Shown here: positions 1 to 5,108 of the stretch, in pieces | How the letters are laid out: every line of letters begins with the position of its first letter | Position numbering within the stretch: the first letter of the stretch is position 1 | NCBI GenBank assembly: GCA_044337015.1 | Contig: JBIIOJ010000247.1 | Span: 1 to 5,108 of the forward strand | Origin: UBA4655 sp044337015 | GTDB taxonomy: Bacteria > Planctomycetota > Planctomycetia > Pirellulales > UBA1268 | Length of the DNA: 5,108 nucleotides | Direction of reading: 5' to 3' | The notes under the pieces: model-generated | What the model was told of the DNA's origin: nothing | What the model saw: the letters and a program-made list of their open reading frames with translations, nothing else | The model's database searches: none | Translations under genes and position numbers: made by a program

Positions 1-1182
1 GGGGGCGTCGAACGCATCGGCGCGGCCGAAAGCCGCGTCTATGCGACCTTTGGGGGTGCGACCTTTGGGGGTGCGACCTTTGGGGGTGCGACCTTTGGGG
101 GTGCGACCCTCGGCGGGCGGACGCTCGAGGCGACGAGCCCCGTGCCCGATCATGCCGTCGCCCTGCGGGCGGCGGTCGATCAGCTCACGGGCGAGGGCGG
201 GCCGCTTGCGAGCATCGACGAGGTGGCGGCGGTGGGCTTCAAGGCGGTGCACGGCGGGCGGGCGGGCGGCGTCGTCCGCGTCACGCCCGACGTGCTTGCG
301 GCGATGGCGGAGATGTCGAGCGTCGCCCCGGCCCACAACCCGCCCTATGTGCGGGCGATGCGGCTCATGGGTGAGAAGCTGCCACGGGTGCCGCTCGTCG
401 CGGCATTCGAGACAGGGTTTCACGCGACCATTCCCGACCGCAACGCGCTCTACGCGGTGCCGACGGAATGGGCGGAGAAGCACCGGGTTCGCCGGTGGGG
501 CTTCCACGGAGCGAGCCATCGCTTCGTGGCGGAGCGGCTCTCGGCTTTGGTGCCGCCGAGGCCAGCGAGACCCCTCCGGGCGATCTCCTTGCACCTCGGC
601 GGGTCGAGCAGCGTCTGCTGGATCAGGGACGGACGGAGCGTCGGCACGTCGATGGGGATGAGCCCGCAGTCGGGTTTGCCCCAGAACAACCGGGCTGGCG
701 ACCTCGATCCCTTCGCGGTGCTCCACGTGGCGAAGGCCACGGGCCGCGGCTTCGAGGACCTTCTCGTGGAGCTATCCGGCAAGGCCGGGCTCGCCGGCAT
801 GTCGGGCACCTCCGGCGACATGCGGGATCTCGAGGAGGCGGCAGCGTCCGGCAACGGCTGGGCGAGGACGGCGATCGACGTCTTCGTGGCATCGATCCGT
901 CACTGGCTCGGCGGGGGAATCGTCGAGCTCGGCGGGCTCGATTGCGTGGGCTTCGCGGGTGGCATCGGTGAAAACTCGCCGCTAACCCGGGCCGCCGTGC
1001 TCGAGGGACTCGAGGACCTGGGGATCTCGATCGACCCGGCGGCGAACGTCGCCAAGACCGGATCCAAAGAACGGCCGATCCACTCGCAGGATTCGCGGGT
1101 CGCCGTCTGGGTGATTCCAACGAACGAGGAGCTCGTCGTCGCGAGGCAGACCCGCGACCTGCTGGCTTCCAAGAACGCATGA
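1..1182 (+). CDS. ackA: Acetate kinase family protein, 5' end outside window
   Basis: This is an acyl-phosphate kinase of the acetokinase family (ASKHA fold) that would make ATP from an acyl phosphate; in this BMC context the substrate is probably lactyl-phosphate or acetyl-phosphate (inference). The frame is open from base 1 and begins with GGVERIG, matching about residue 29 onward of typical acetate kinases, so about 25-30 residues, including the N-terminal NxGSSSxK phosphate loop, are missing. Numbered from the window start, visible family motifs are VHGG (83-86), APAHNP (109-114), FETGFH (136-141), GFHGASH (167-173), HLGGSSS (198-204), NRAGDLDP (230-237), GGIGENS and PTNEE near the C-terminus. 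Several usual active-site residues differ: Lys81 for Arg, Glu137 for Asp, Gly201 for Asn. Residues 15-39 are a tandem repeat. A GTG at 142 is internal, because homology extends upstream of it. A strong RBS for the next gene follows the stop. The family is certain; the exact substrate is not. Confidence 0.93.
   Translation, partial: GGVERIGAAESRVYATFGGATFGGATFGGATFGGATLGGRTLEATSPVPDHAVALRAAVDQLTGEGGPLASIDEVAAVGFKAVHGGRAGGVVRVTPDVLAAMAEMSSVAPAHNPPYVRAMRLMGEKLPRVPLVAAFETGFHATIPDRNALYAVPTEWAEKHRVRRWGFHGASHRFVAERLSALVPPRPARPLRAISLHLGGSSSVCWIRDGRSVGTSMGMSPQSGLPQNNRAGDLDPFAVLHVAKATGRGFEDLLVELSGKAGLAGMSGTSGDMRDLEEAAASGNGWARTAIDVFVASIRHWLGGGIVELGGLDCVGFAGGIGENSPLTRAAVLEGLEDLGISIDPAANVAKTGSKERPIHSQDSRVAVWVIPTNEELVVARQTRDLLASKNA
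43..117 (+). repeat. 15-bp tandem repeat inside the kinase gene
   Basis: Four perfect head-to-tail copies of gcgacctttgggggt occupy 43-57, 58-72, 73-87 and 88-102. A fifth, diverged copy (gcgaccctcggcggg) lies at 103-117. Because the unit is 15 bp, reading frame is kept and each copy encodes Ala-Thr-Phe-Gly-Gly (the last Ala-Thr-Leu-Gly-Gly). Placed against known acetate kinases from memory, the repeat sits in the hairpin between the VERIG strand and the DHAVAL helix, where one copy alone would give a near-normal length. The exact identity of the four copies suggests a recent expansion or an assembly artefact. Confidence 0.95.
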
Positions 1183-1183
1183 G

Positions 1184-1193
1184 AGGAGAGGTG
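1184..1193 (+). promoter_or_regulatory. Strong Shine-Dalgarno for the first vertex gene
   Basis: The purine-rich run AGGAGAGGTG begins two bases after the kinase stop codon and ends five bases before the ATG at 1199. It is the clearest ribosome binding site in the window and supports that start. It contrasts with the aldehyde dehydrogenase and third vertex genes, which have no comparable site. Confidence 0.75.
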
Positions 1194-1198
1194 AATCG

Positions 1199-1507
1199 AT
1201 GTTCGTCGCACTCGTGACCGGTTCGGTCGTGGCCACACAGAAGACGGAGGCCATGACCGGCCACAAGCTGCTCGTCGTGGAGCCCTACCGGCTCGACGAA
1301 AAGACGCGGTCGAAGCTCGTCTCGACGGGCCGCACCTTCATCGCCGTCGACACCCTCGGCGCGGGCGAGGGGCAGTTCGTCCTCGTCACGCAGGGCTCGA
1401 GCGCCCGGCTCACGCCCGAGACCAAATCGCTCCCGATCGACGCCGTCGTCATCGGATTGGTCGACACCGTCCGCGTCGACGGCCAAGAAGTCTTCCACCG
1501 CACCTGA
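1199..1507 (+). CDS. BMC vertex protein, EutN/CcmL family (first copy)
   Basis: This 102-residue protein belongs to the EutN/CcmL (BMC-P, Pfam EutN_CcmL) family, whose pentamers cap the vertices of polyhedral microcompartment shells. Family features seen are the N-terminal strand FVALVTGSVVAT (2-13), the HKLLVVEP strand (22-29), and the signature VDTLGAGEGQFVLVTQGSSAR (starting at 50), followed by PIDAVVIGLVDTV near the C-terminus. Length is normal for the family. Of the three vertex proteins in this window it keeps the signature best, including the GSSAR turn. The ATG at 1199 has a strong Shine-Dalgarno. The gene lies 16 bp after the kinase and 35 bp before the aldehyde dehydrogenase, so co-transcription is likely. 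Confidence 0.95.
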   Translation: MFVALVTGSVVATQKTEAMTGHKLLVVEPYRLDEKTRSKLVSTGRTFIAVDTLGAGEGQFVLVTQGSSARLTPETKSLPIDAVVIGLVDTVRVDGQEVFHRT

Positions 1508-1542
1508 ACGACACCGGAACCACCCCCTTCTCCATCACCACC

Positions 1543-3024
1543 ATGCCCACCGCCCCCACCACTCCCGACATCGCCCAGATCGTCCGCCAAGTGATCCAGG
1601 AGCTGAGCCTCGCCGGATCCGCGGCTGCCATGCCGCCCGCCATATCCGGCCCGGTGAACGGCCGCTCCAGCGCCGGCGCCAATGGAATTTTCGGAAGCGT
1701 CGACGAGGCCGTCCGCGCCGCCACCGAGGCCTTCCATCAGCTCGAGCGGCTCGGCGTCGAGGGCCGCAGGAAGGCGATCGAACACATCCGCCGCATCTCG
1801 ATCGACGACGCCGAGGAACTCGGCCGGATGGAGTTCGCAGAGACGAAGGTCGGCCGGCTCGACCACAAGATCGAGAAGCTGAAGGTGCTCGGTACGAAGG
1901 TGCCGGGCGTGGAGTTCATGCAGAGCGAGGTCTTCAGCGGCGACCATGGCCTGGCCGTCATCGAGCACGCGCCGTTCGGCGTCATCGGTGCGATCACGCC
2001 CGTGACCCATTCGCTCCCCACGATCGCCTGCAACGCGATCAACATGATCGCCGCGGGCAACACGGTCGTGGTGAACCCCCACCCGAGCGGCAAGCAGATC
2101 GCCGCCGAGGGCGTCCGACGGTTCAACGCGGCGATTCAGCGGGACATCGGCGTCGACAATCTCGTCTGCCTCGTGGCCGAGCCAACGCTCGAGACCGCGG
2201 GAGAGCTCTTCGCCCACCGCGGCGTGAAGCTCATCTGCGTGACCGGCGGCCCGGCCGTGGCGAAGGCGGCGATGCAGTCGAGCAAGCGGGCGATCGTGGC
2301 CGGCCCCGGCAACCCGCCCGTCGTGGTGGACGACACGGCCGATCTCGACAACGCCGCGCGTTCGATCATCCAGGGGGCGAGCTACGACAACAACCTTCTC
2401 TGCATCGGCGAGAAGCAGGTGTTCGTCGTCGGAACCGTCTTTGACCGGCTCATGGCCGCGATGGAGCGGGCGGGCGCGATGCGGCTCGACGCGAGGCAGG
2501 TCGACGCGCTCACGAAGCGGGCGATCGTGATGGTCGGGGAGGGGACTCACCGGCACCCCGCCCCCTGCAAGGAACTCGTCGGCCAGGATGCGGCGGTCTT
2601 GGCGAAGGCGGCGGGAGCGGCCGCCCGCGACGGGCTCGACCTCGTCTTTGGCGAGACGGACGTCGACAACCCGTTCGTGCCGACCGAGCAGATGATGCCG
2701 TTCGTGCCGTTCGTCCGCTGCAAGGACGTGGACGAGGCGATCCATCGGGCCCACGAGAGCGAGCACGGCTTCCGCCACACGGCGATCATCCACTCCAACG
2801 ACGTCCGCACGATGACGCGGATGGGGAGGCTGCTCGACACGACGCTCTTCGTGAAGAACGGTCCGAGCGTGGCCGGCCTCGGCCTGGGTGGAGAGGGCTA
2901 CCTCTCGTTCTCGATCGCGACGCCGACCGGCGAGGGGGTGACGACCCCGCTCACGTTCACCCGCCAGCGCCGCTGCACGCTCGTCGACGACCTCTGCATC
3001 CTCGGCAGCCCTGACCGCTCCTGA
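1543..3024 (+). CDS. pduP: CoA-acylating aldehyde dehydrogenase (PduP/EutE-like) of a BMC
   Basis: This 493-residue enzyme would oxidise an aldehyde to its acyl-CoA with NAD+ and CoA inside the microcompartment lumen. In a fucose/rhamnose BMC the substrate is probably L-lactaldehyde (inference). Residues 9-21 (DIAQIVRQVIQEL) form an amphipathic helix followed by an Ala/Pro/Gly/Ser-rich linker (22-46), the typical layout of an encapsulation peptide. The dehydrogenase domain fills the rest. It has the PduP-like segment GVIGAITPVTHSLPT with NAINMIAAGNTVVVNPHPSGK after it, VTGG (233-236) of the cofactor-binding region, and the catalytic cysteine Cys287 in the DNNLLCIGEKQ motif. The end TRQRRCTLVDDLCIL also resembles PduP. 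The ATG at 1543 is chosen because it keeps the helix, although no Shine-Dalgarno precedes it (context caccaccATG). Length agrees with BMC aldehyde dehydrogenases. The gene symbol is by family resemblance. Confidence 0.95.
   Translation: MPTAPTTPDIAQIVRQVIQELSLAGSAAAMPPAISGPVNGRSSAGANGIFGSVDEAVRAATEAFHQLERLGVEGRRKAIEHIRRISIDDAEELGRMEFAETKVGRLDHKIEKLKVLGTKVPGVEFMQSEVFSGDHGLAVIEHAPFGVIGAITPVTHSLPTIACNAINMIAAGNTVVVNPHPSGKQIAAEGVRRFNAAIQRDIGVDNLVCLVAEPTLETAGELFAHRGVKLICVTGGPAVAKAAMQSSKRAIVAGPGNPPVVVDDTADLDNAARSIIQGASYDNNLLCIGEKQVFVVGTVFDRLMAAMERAGAMRLDARQVDALTKRAIVMVGEGTHRHPAPCKELVGQDAAVLAKAAGAAARDGLDLVFGETDVDNPFVPTEQMMPFVPFVRCKDVDEAIHRAHESEHGFRHTAIIHSNDVRTMTRMGRLLDTTLFVKNGPSVAGLGLGGEGYLSFSIATPTGEGVTTPLTFTRQRRCTLVDDLCILGSPDRS
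1567..1605 (+). other. Encapsulation peptide of the aldehyde dehydrogenase
   Basis: These codons encode residues 9-21 of the dehydrogenase, DIAQIVRQVIQEL. Ile, Val and Leu fall on one helical face (I10, I13, V14, V17, I18, L21) and Gln, Arg and Glu on the other. A flexible low-complexity linker separates it from the catalytic domain. Such helices target cargo to BMC shells or nucleate the enzymatic core; the role here is inferred from pattern and context. Confidence 0.75.
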
Positions 3025-3038
3025 AAGGCCCCTTCCCC

Positions 3039-3302
3039 GTGCAACTGGCGAAGATCATCGGAACGGCGACGGCGACGGTGAAGCATCCGTCGCTCTCGGG
3101 CACCCGTCTGCTCGTCGTGCAGCCGCTGCTCGCCGACCGGAGGAGCCCCGACGGCGACCCGCAGCTGGCGATCGACACGGTAGCGGCCGGCATGGGCGAC
3201 ACGGTCGTCATCACGAGCGACGGCCGGCTCCTGCGAGAAGTCCTGAAATGCGACGCCACGCCCGCACGCTGGAGCACGATTGCCCTCGTGGACGCCCCAT
3301 GA
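3039..3302 (+). CDS. BMC vertex protein, EutN/CcmL family (second copy)
   Basis: This 87-residue protein is a second EutN/CcmL-type pentamer subunit. It shows the N-terminal strand QLAKIIGTATATVKHPSL, the strand RLLVVQPL (23-30), the helix-preceding segment QLAIDTVAAGMGDTVVI (42-58), and the end STIALVDAP. The usual GAGxGE turn is altered to AGMGD and the GSSAR turn is replaced by SDGRLLRE, so it has diverged from the first copy and probably plays a distinct role in the shell. The start must be the GTG at 3039, because the conserved first strand begins immediately after it and no ATG lies nearby. GAAAGG at 3023-3028 may serve as the Shine-Dalgarno. The gene begins 14 bp after the dehydrogenase stop, and its TGA overlaps the next ATG. 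Confidence 0.92.
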   Translation: MQLAKIIGTATATVKHPSLSGTRLLVVQPLLADRRSPDGDPQLAIDTVAAGMGDTVVITSDGRLLREVLKCDATPARWSTIALVDAP

Positions 3303-4045
3303 CCCCGCAGAATCCCGGACCGGCCGCCGTCGACCCCCAGGCGATCCGCGCGATCGTCGAGGAGGTGGTCCGACGGATCCGCTCGGAGTCGGCGGTGATC
3401 TCGGCCCCAGCTGCCGCGGCAGCCCCACGTTCCCCGGCCGCGACGGCCACGTTTACCGGGAAGGTCATCACGCTCGACATGGTCGAGAGGCTTCCGGCCG
3501 GCACGGCCCGCATCACGATCGCAGAGAGGGCGGTCGTCACACCCTCCGCACGCGATCGCGCGAAGGAGCGCCGGATCTCGATCGAGCGAAGCGGTCCGGC
3601 TGCAGGTCCTTCGTCCGGGCTGCCGCTATTCGTTGCCTTCGCCGACGCGGGCCCCGACGCCGCCGGAAGGGCGGCCGAGATCGTCCGCGCCGTGCCGAGG
3701 GCATCGCAACTCCCAGCCACGGGGCTGGCCGACGTCATTCACTCCATCGCGACCCACGCCTCGCGGGATGCGGCCCGGGCGATCCTCCTCACGACCCGCC
3801 CGGCGGCGGCAGTGGTGCTCGCCAATCGCTCGGCGAGCATCCGTGGCGTCACCGGCCGGGACGCCGCGGGGCTGCTCGTCGCGGCGGCCGAGTGCGGCGC
3901 GAACCTGCTCGTCGTGCGGCCGAGCGACTTCGCCGCGGCAGCGCTCGGCAGGCTGGCCACCGACTTCGCCGGCCGCGACATGCCGGTGCCGAATGACCTC
4001 GCCGCAGCGCCTGCCGGCTGCGGCTGCAACACTCATCCCCACTGA
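3299..4045 (+). CDS. BMC-associated protein with N-terminal helix, TPxARD segment and RpiB-like C-terminal half
   Basis: This 248-residue protein has no certain name. Residues 12-30 form an amphipathic helix (IRAIVEEVVRRIR) followed by an Ala/Pro linker (31-50), as in BMC cargo. Residues 54-97 hold GKVITLDMVERL and VVTPSARD (79-86), a segment that from memory recurs in BMC-associated proteins such as EutT. Residues about 108-225 resemble a degenerate RpiB/LacAB sugar-phosphate isomerase fold: LANRSASIRG (174-183) and ANLLVVRPSD (201-210) align by eye with the ANK-GIRA and N-A-NVLVL motifs. The RpiB catalytic Cys motif is not evident, so it may be non-catalytic. The tail ends CGCNTHPH (241-248), a possible metal site. 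The ATG at 3299 overlaps the preceding stop (ATGA) and implies translational coupling. An upstream in-frame ATG at 3248 would duplicate 51 coding bases of the vertex gene and is less likely. The frame is sound; the function is unknown. Confidence 0.85.
   Translation: MTPQNPGPAAVDPQAIRAIVEEVVRRIRSESAVISAPAAAAAPRSPAATATFTGKVITLDMVERLPAGTARITIAERAVVTPSARDRAKERRISIERSGPAAGPSSGLPLFVAFADAGPDAAGRAAEIVRAVPRASQLPATGLADVIHSIATHASRDAARAILLTTRPAAAVVLANRSASIRGVTGRDAAGLLVAAAECGANLLVVRPSDFAAAALGRLATDFAGRDMPVPNDLAAAPAGCGCNTHPH
3332..3388 (+). other. Putative encapsulation peptide of the RpiB-like protein
   Basis: Residues 12-30 encode a short amphipathic helix with Ile/Val on one face (I16, I19, V20, V23, V24, I27) and Arg/Glu on the other. 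It is followed by a low-complexity Ala/Pro stretch. Its pattern resembles residues 9-21 of the neighbouring aldehyde dehydrogenase, suggesting that both are targeted to the same shell or core (inference). Confidence 0.6.
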
Positions 4046-4056
4046 ACGGAACCACC

Positions 4057-4347
4057 ATGCGACTCGGCAAAACGATCGGTACAGTGACGCTCGTCGAACC
4101 GCACGACACCATACGAGGCGGCGTGTTTCGGCTCGTCGTGCCGCTCTCGGCGGCCGACCTCACTGCAGCGGACGGCCCGGCCGAGCCGCTCGTCGCGTGG
4201 GACGACATGGGGGCGGGAGAAGGGCAACTCGTCGCCTTCAGCGAGGGGGGCGAGGCCGCCCAGCCCTTCCGGCCGCTCGAGAAGCCCGTCGACGCCTACG
4301 TCGCGGCGATCGTCGATCGGCTCGACATCCGGCAGGAGACGGCATGA
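4057..4347 (+). CDS. BMC vertex protein, EutN/CcmL family (third copy)
   Basis: This 96-residue protein is a third EutN/CcmL-type vertex subunit. It has the first strand MRLGKTIGTVTLVEPHDTIRG, the strand FRLVVPL (24-30), WDDMGAGEGQLVAFSEGGEA (starting at 48), and the end KPVDAYVAAIVDRLDI. It retains the GAGEGQ turn of the first copy but has SEGGEAAQPF instead of the GSSAR turn. The three copies in this window are clearly different from each other, as is usual in PVM-type loci, so they may form homopentamers of different function. The ATG at 4057 lies 11 bp after the preceding stop, in the context accaccATG without a clear Shine-Dalgarno. Its TGA overlaps an ATG that opens a 26-codon reading frame. 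Confidence 0.94.
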   Translation: MRLGKTIGTVTLVEPHDTIRGGVFRLVVPLSAADLTAADGPAEPLVAWDDMGAGEGQLVAFSEGGEAAQPFRPLEKPVDAYVAAIVDRLDIRQETA

Positions 4348-4424
4348 TCCCTACGACCGGCGCGACCGCGCTTTCTTTCCCTCGCGGAAATCCTGCCGCA
4401 GCCGGAATCGTCGGTCACACTTGA
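4344..4424 (+). CDS. Possible 26-residue mini-ORF
   Basis: The ATG at 4344 overlaps the stop of the third vertex gene (ATGA), the same arrangement as at 3299, and opens a frame of 26 codons ending in TGA at 4422-4424. The peptide (MIPTTGATALSFPRGNPAAA, then GIVGHT) matches no family that I recognise. It could be a coupled small protein, a remnant of a lost gene, or chance. An ATGA overlap alone is weak support. Confidence 0.2.
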   Translation: MIPTTGATALSFPRGNPAAAGIVGHT

Positions 4425-4479
4425 TCAGAGGCACGAGTAGCACCCGCAGGAGCAGACCCGAAAGGAGTAACGACGAACT
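4348..4479 (+). other. 132-bp spacer before the aldolase
   Basis: This is the only sizeable gap in the window. Its first part could be the mini-ORF, and its end holds the aldolase ribosome binding site. It includes a pyrimidine-rich tract (ctttctttccctc, 4371-4383) and a TGATCA palindrome (4423-4428). The only stem noticed is a weak 5-bp pairing (ccgcg/cgcgg, 4366-4370 with 4383-4387). I see no convincing terminator or sigma-70 promoter. The gap may hold a secondary promoter or an mRNA processing site setting aldolase level apart from the shell genes (speculative). Confidence 0.4.
4461..4467 (+). promoter_or_regulatory. Shine-Dalgarno for the aldolase
   Basis: AAAGGAG lies 12 bases upstream of the ATG at 4480, slightly farther than the optimum. 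It is the second clear ribosome binding site in the window and supports that start. Confidence 0.65.
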
Positions 4480-5108
4480 ATGGCAATCAAGACGGCAACC
4501 ACCACGAAGTCGCTTTCGCAGCTGAAAGAGGAGATCTGCGACATCGGCCGGCGGATCTACAACAAGGGATTCGCCGCCGGCAACGACGGCAACATCTCCT
4601 TCCGGCTCGGCCCCAACGAGGTGCTCTGCACCCCGACGATGATCTCGAAGGGCTTCATGAAGCCTTCGGATCTCTGCATCGTCGACATGGAGGGAAACCA
4701 GATCGGCGGCAACCGCAAGCGATCGAGCGAGATCCTGCTCCACCTGACGATCATGAAGGAGCGTCCCGACGTCAACTCGGTGGTTCACTGCCATCCGCCC
4801 CACGCCACGGCTTTCGCCGTCGCCCGCGAGCCGATTCCGCAGTGCGTGCTGCCGGAGGTCGAGGTGTTCCTCGGCGACATCCCCACCGCTCCGTACGAGA
4901 CGCCGGGCGGCCAGAAGTTCGCCGACACGGTGAAGCCGTACTGCACGAAGTCGAGCGTGATCCTGCTGGCCAACCACGGTACGGTCAGCTTCGGGGAGAC
5001 GGTCGAGCGGGCCTACTGGTGGACGGAGATCGTGGACGCCTACTGCCGCATCCTGCTGCTGTCGAAGGATCTCGGCCGGGTGACGTACCTCTCCGACCGC
5101 GAGACGCG
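4480..5108 (+). CDS. fucA: Class II (zinc) aldolase, L-fuculose-phosphate aldolase-like, 3' end outside window
   Basis: This class II aldolase/adducin-family enzyme would cleave L-fuculose-1-phosphate or L-rhamnulose-1-phosphate to dihydroxyacetone phosphate and L-lactaldehyde, feeding the aldehyde dehydrogenase of this operon. About 209 codons are visible and the frame is still open at the right edge. Family motifs are GNDGNISFR (34-42, phosphate binding), SSE with the presumed catalytic Glu84, HCHPPHA with zinc ligands His103 and His105, and LANHG with the third zinc ligand His166. No separate targeting helix precedes the domain; only about 11 extra residues lie before the first helix. If the enzyme is encapsulated, the signal may be at the unseen C-terminus. 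The ATG at 4480 has AAAGGAG upstream. The fuculose versus rhamnulose preference cannot be read from the sequence, so the symbol denotes family only; ribulose-phosphate epimerase or adducin-like relatives are less likely given the BMC context. Confidence 0.92.
   Translation, partial: MAIKTATTTKSLSQLKEEICDIGRRIYNKGFAAGNDGNISFRLGPNEVLCTPTMISKGFMKPSDLCIVDMEGNQIGGNRKRSSEILLHLTIMKERPDVNSVVHCHPPHATAFAVAREPIPQCVLPEVEVFLGDIPTAPYETPGGQKFADTVKPYCTKSSVILLANHGTVSFGETVERAYWWTEIVDAYCRILLLSKDLGRVTYLSDRET

Noticed and set aside
43..117. CRISPR or regulatory iteron interpretation of the tandem repeat
   Set aside because: The units are directly adjacent without spacers, are 15 bp, and sit in frame within a conserved coding sequence, so a coding tandem repeat is the simpler reading.
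41..661. Plus-strand frame starting at 41 with RPLGV repeats
   Set aside because: It is the +2 shadow of the kinase gene. The Arg/Ser-rich product has no recognisable motif, while the other frame carries every acetate kinase signature.
142..1182. Kinase gene starting at the GTG at 142
   Set aside because: The frame is open upstream to base 1 and encodes GGVERIG, a conserved acetate kinase segment. A start at 142 would remove it, so the true start is outside the window.
1285..2793. Long open reading frame of about 502 codons on the minus strand, opposite the vertex gene and aldehyde dehydrogenase
   Set aside because: Its translation is rich in Arg, Asp, His and Val with no family motif, and it lies exactly opposite well-supported genes. 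High-GC coding DNA commonly leaves the antisense frame open.
3248..3298. Upstream start for the RpiB-like protein at ATG 3248
   Set aside because: It would add 17 Arg-rich residues from DNA already coding the second vertex protein. The ATGA overlap at 3299 is the usual operon junction and begins just before the helix.
4366..4387. Possible hairpin terminator between the third vertex gene and the aldolase
   Set aside because: Only five base pairs with a 12-base loop and no following T-run; too weak to call.
3633..4424. Plus-strand frame of 263 codons overlapping the RpiB-like and third vertex genes
   Set aside because: The low-complexity Arg/Ala/Pro-rich translation is a shadow of the two real genes. 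Only its last 26 codons fall in unassigned sequence, and these are listed separately as a weak mini-ORF.
4351..4977. Minus-strand frame of about 208 codons opposite the aldolase
   Set aside because: The sequence lacks motifs, and the plus strand encodes a complete set of class II aldolase active-site motifs over the same bases.

Overview
This GC-rich window is part of a bacterial microcompartment (BMC) operon, with every convincing gene on the + strand. The gene set is a carbon-acid kinase of the acetate kinase family, three different EutN/CcmL-type shell vertex proteins, a CoA-acylating aldehyde dehydrogenase, and a class II (fuculose-phosphate type) aldolase. This matches my recollection of the planctomycete/verrucomicrobial (PVM) microcompartment that degrades L-fucose and L-rhamnose, so a planctomycete is the most likely source. 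The several start codons without a clear Shine-Dalgarno sequence fit that group. The assignment rests on gene content and protein motifs, not on a database search.

Layout: bases 1-1182 carry an acetate kinase gene whose first roughly 25-30 codons lie before the window. It contains an in-frame 15-bp tandem repeat near the window edge. Next come a vertex protein (1199-1507), the aldehyde dehydrogenase (1543-3024), a second vertex protein with a GTG start (3039-3302), a 248-residue protein with an RpiB-like C-terminal half (3299-4045, 4-bp overlap with the preceding gene), and a third vertex protein (4057-4347). A 132-bp gap follows, containing a possible 26-codon mini-ORF. The aldolase starts at 4480 and runs off the right edge.

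How the genes work together (inference from the family model): the aldolase splits fuculose-1-phosphate or rhamnulose-1-phosphate into DHAP and L-lactaldehyde. The aldehyde dehydrogenase oxidises lactaldehyde to lactyl-CoA inside the shell. A phosphotransacylase (PduL, not in the window) would then make lactyl-phosphate, and the kinase would recover ATP and release lactate. The pentameric vertex proteins cap the polyhedral shell. The BMC-H hexamer genes, PduL, a regulator and the lactate dehydrogenase expected for such a locus are not in this window.

The system as a whole appears to be a known BMC type. The less explained parts are the repeat expansion inside the kinase, the kinase's unusual active-site residues, the RpiB-like protein with a Cys/His tail, and the mini-ORF gap.
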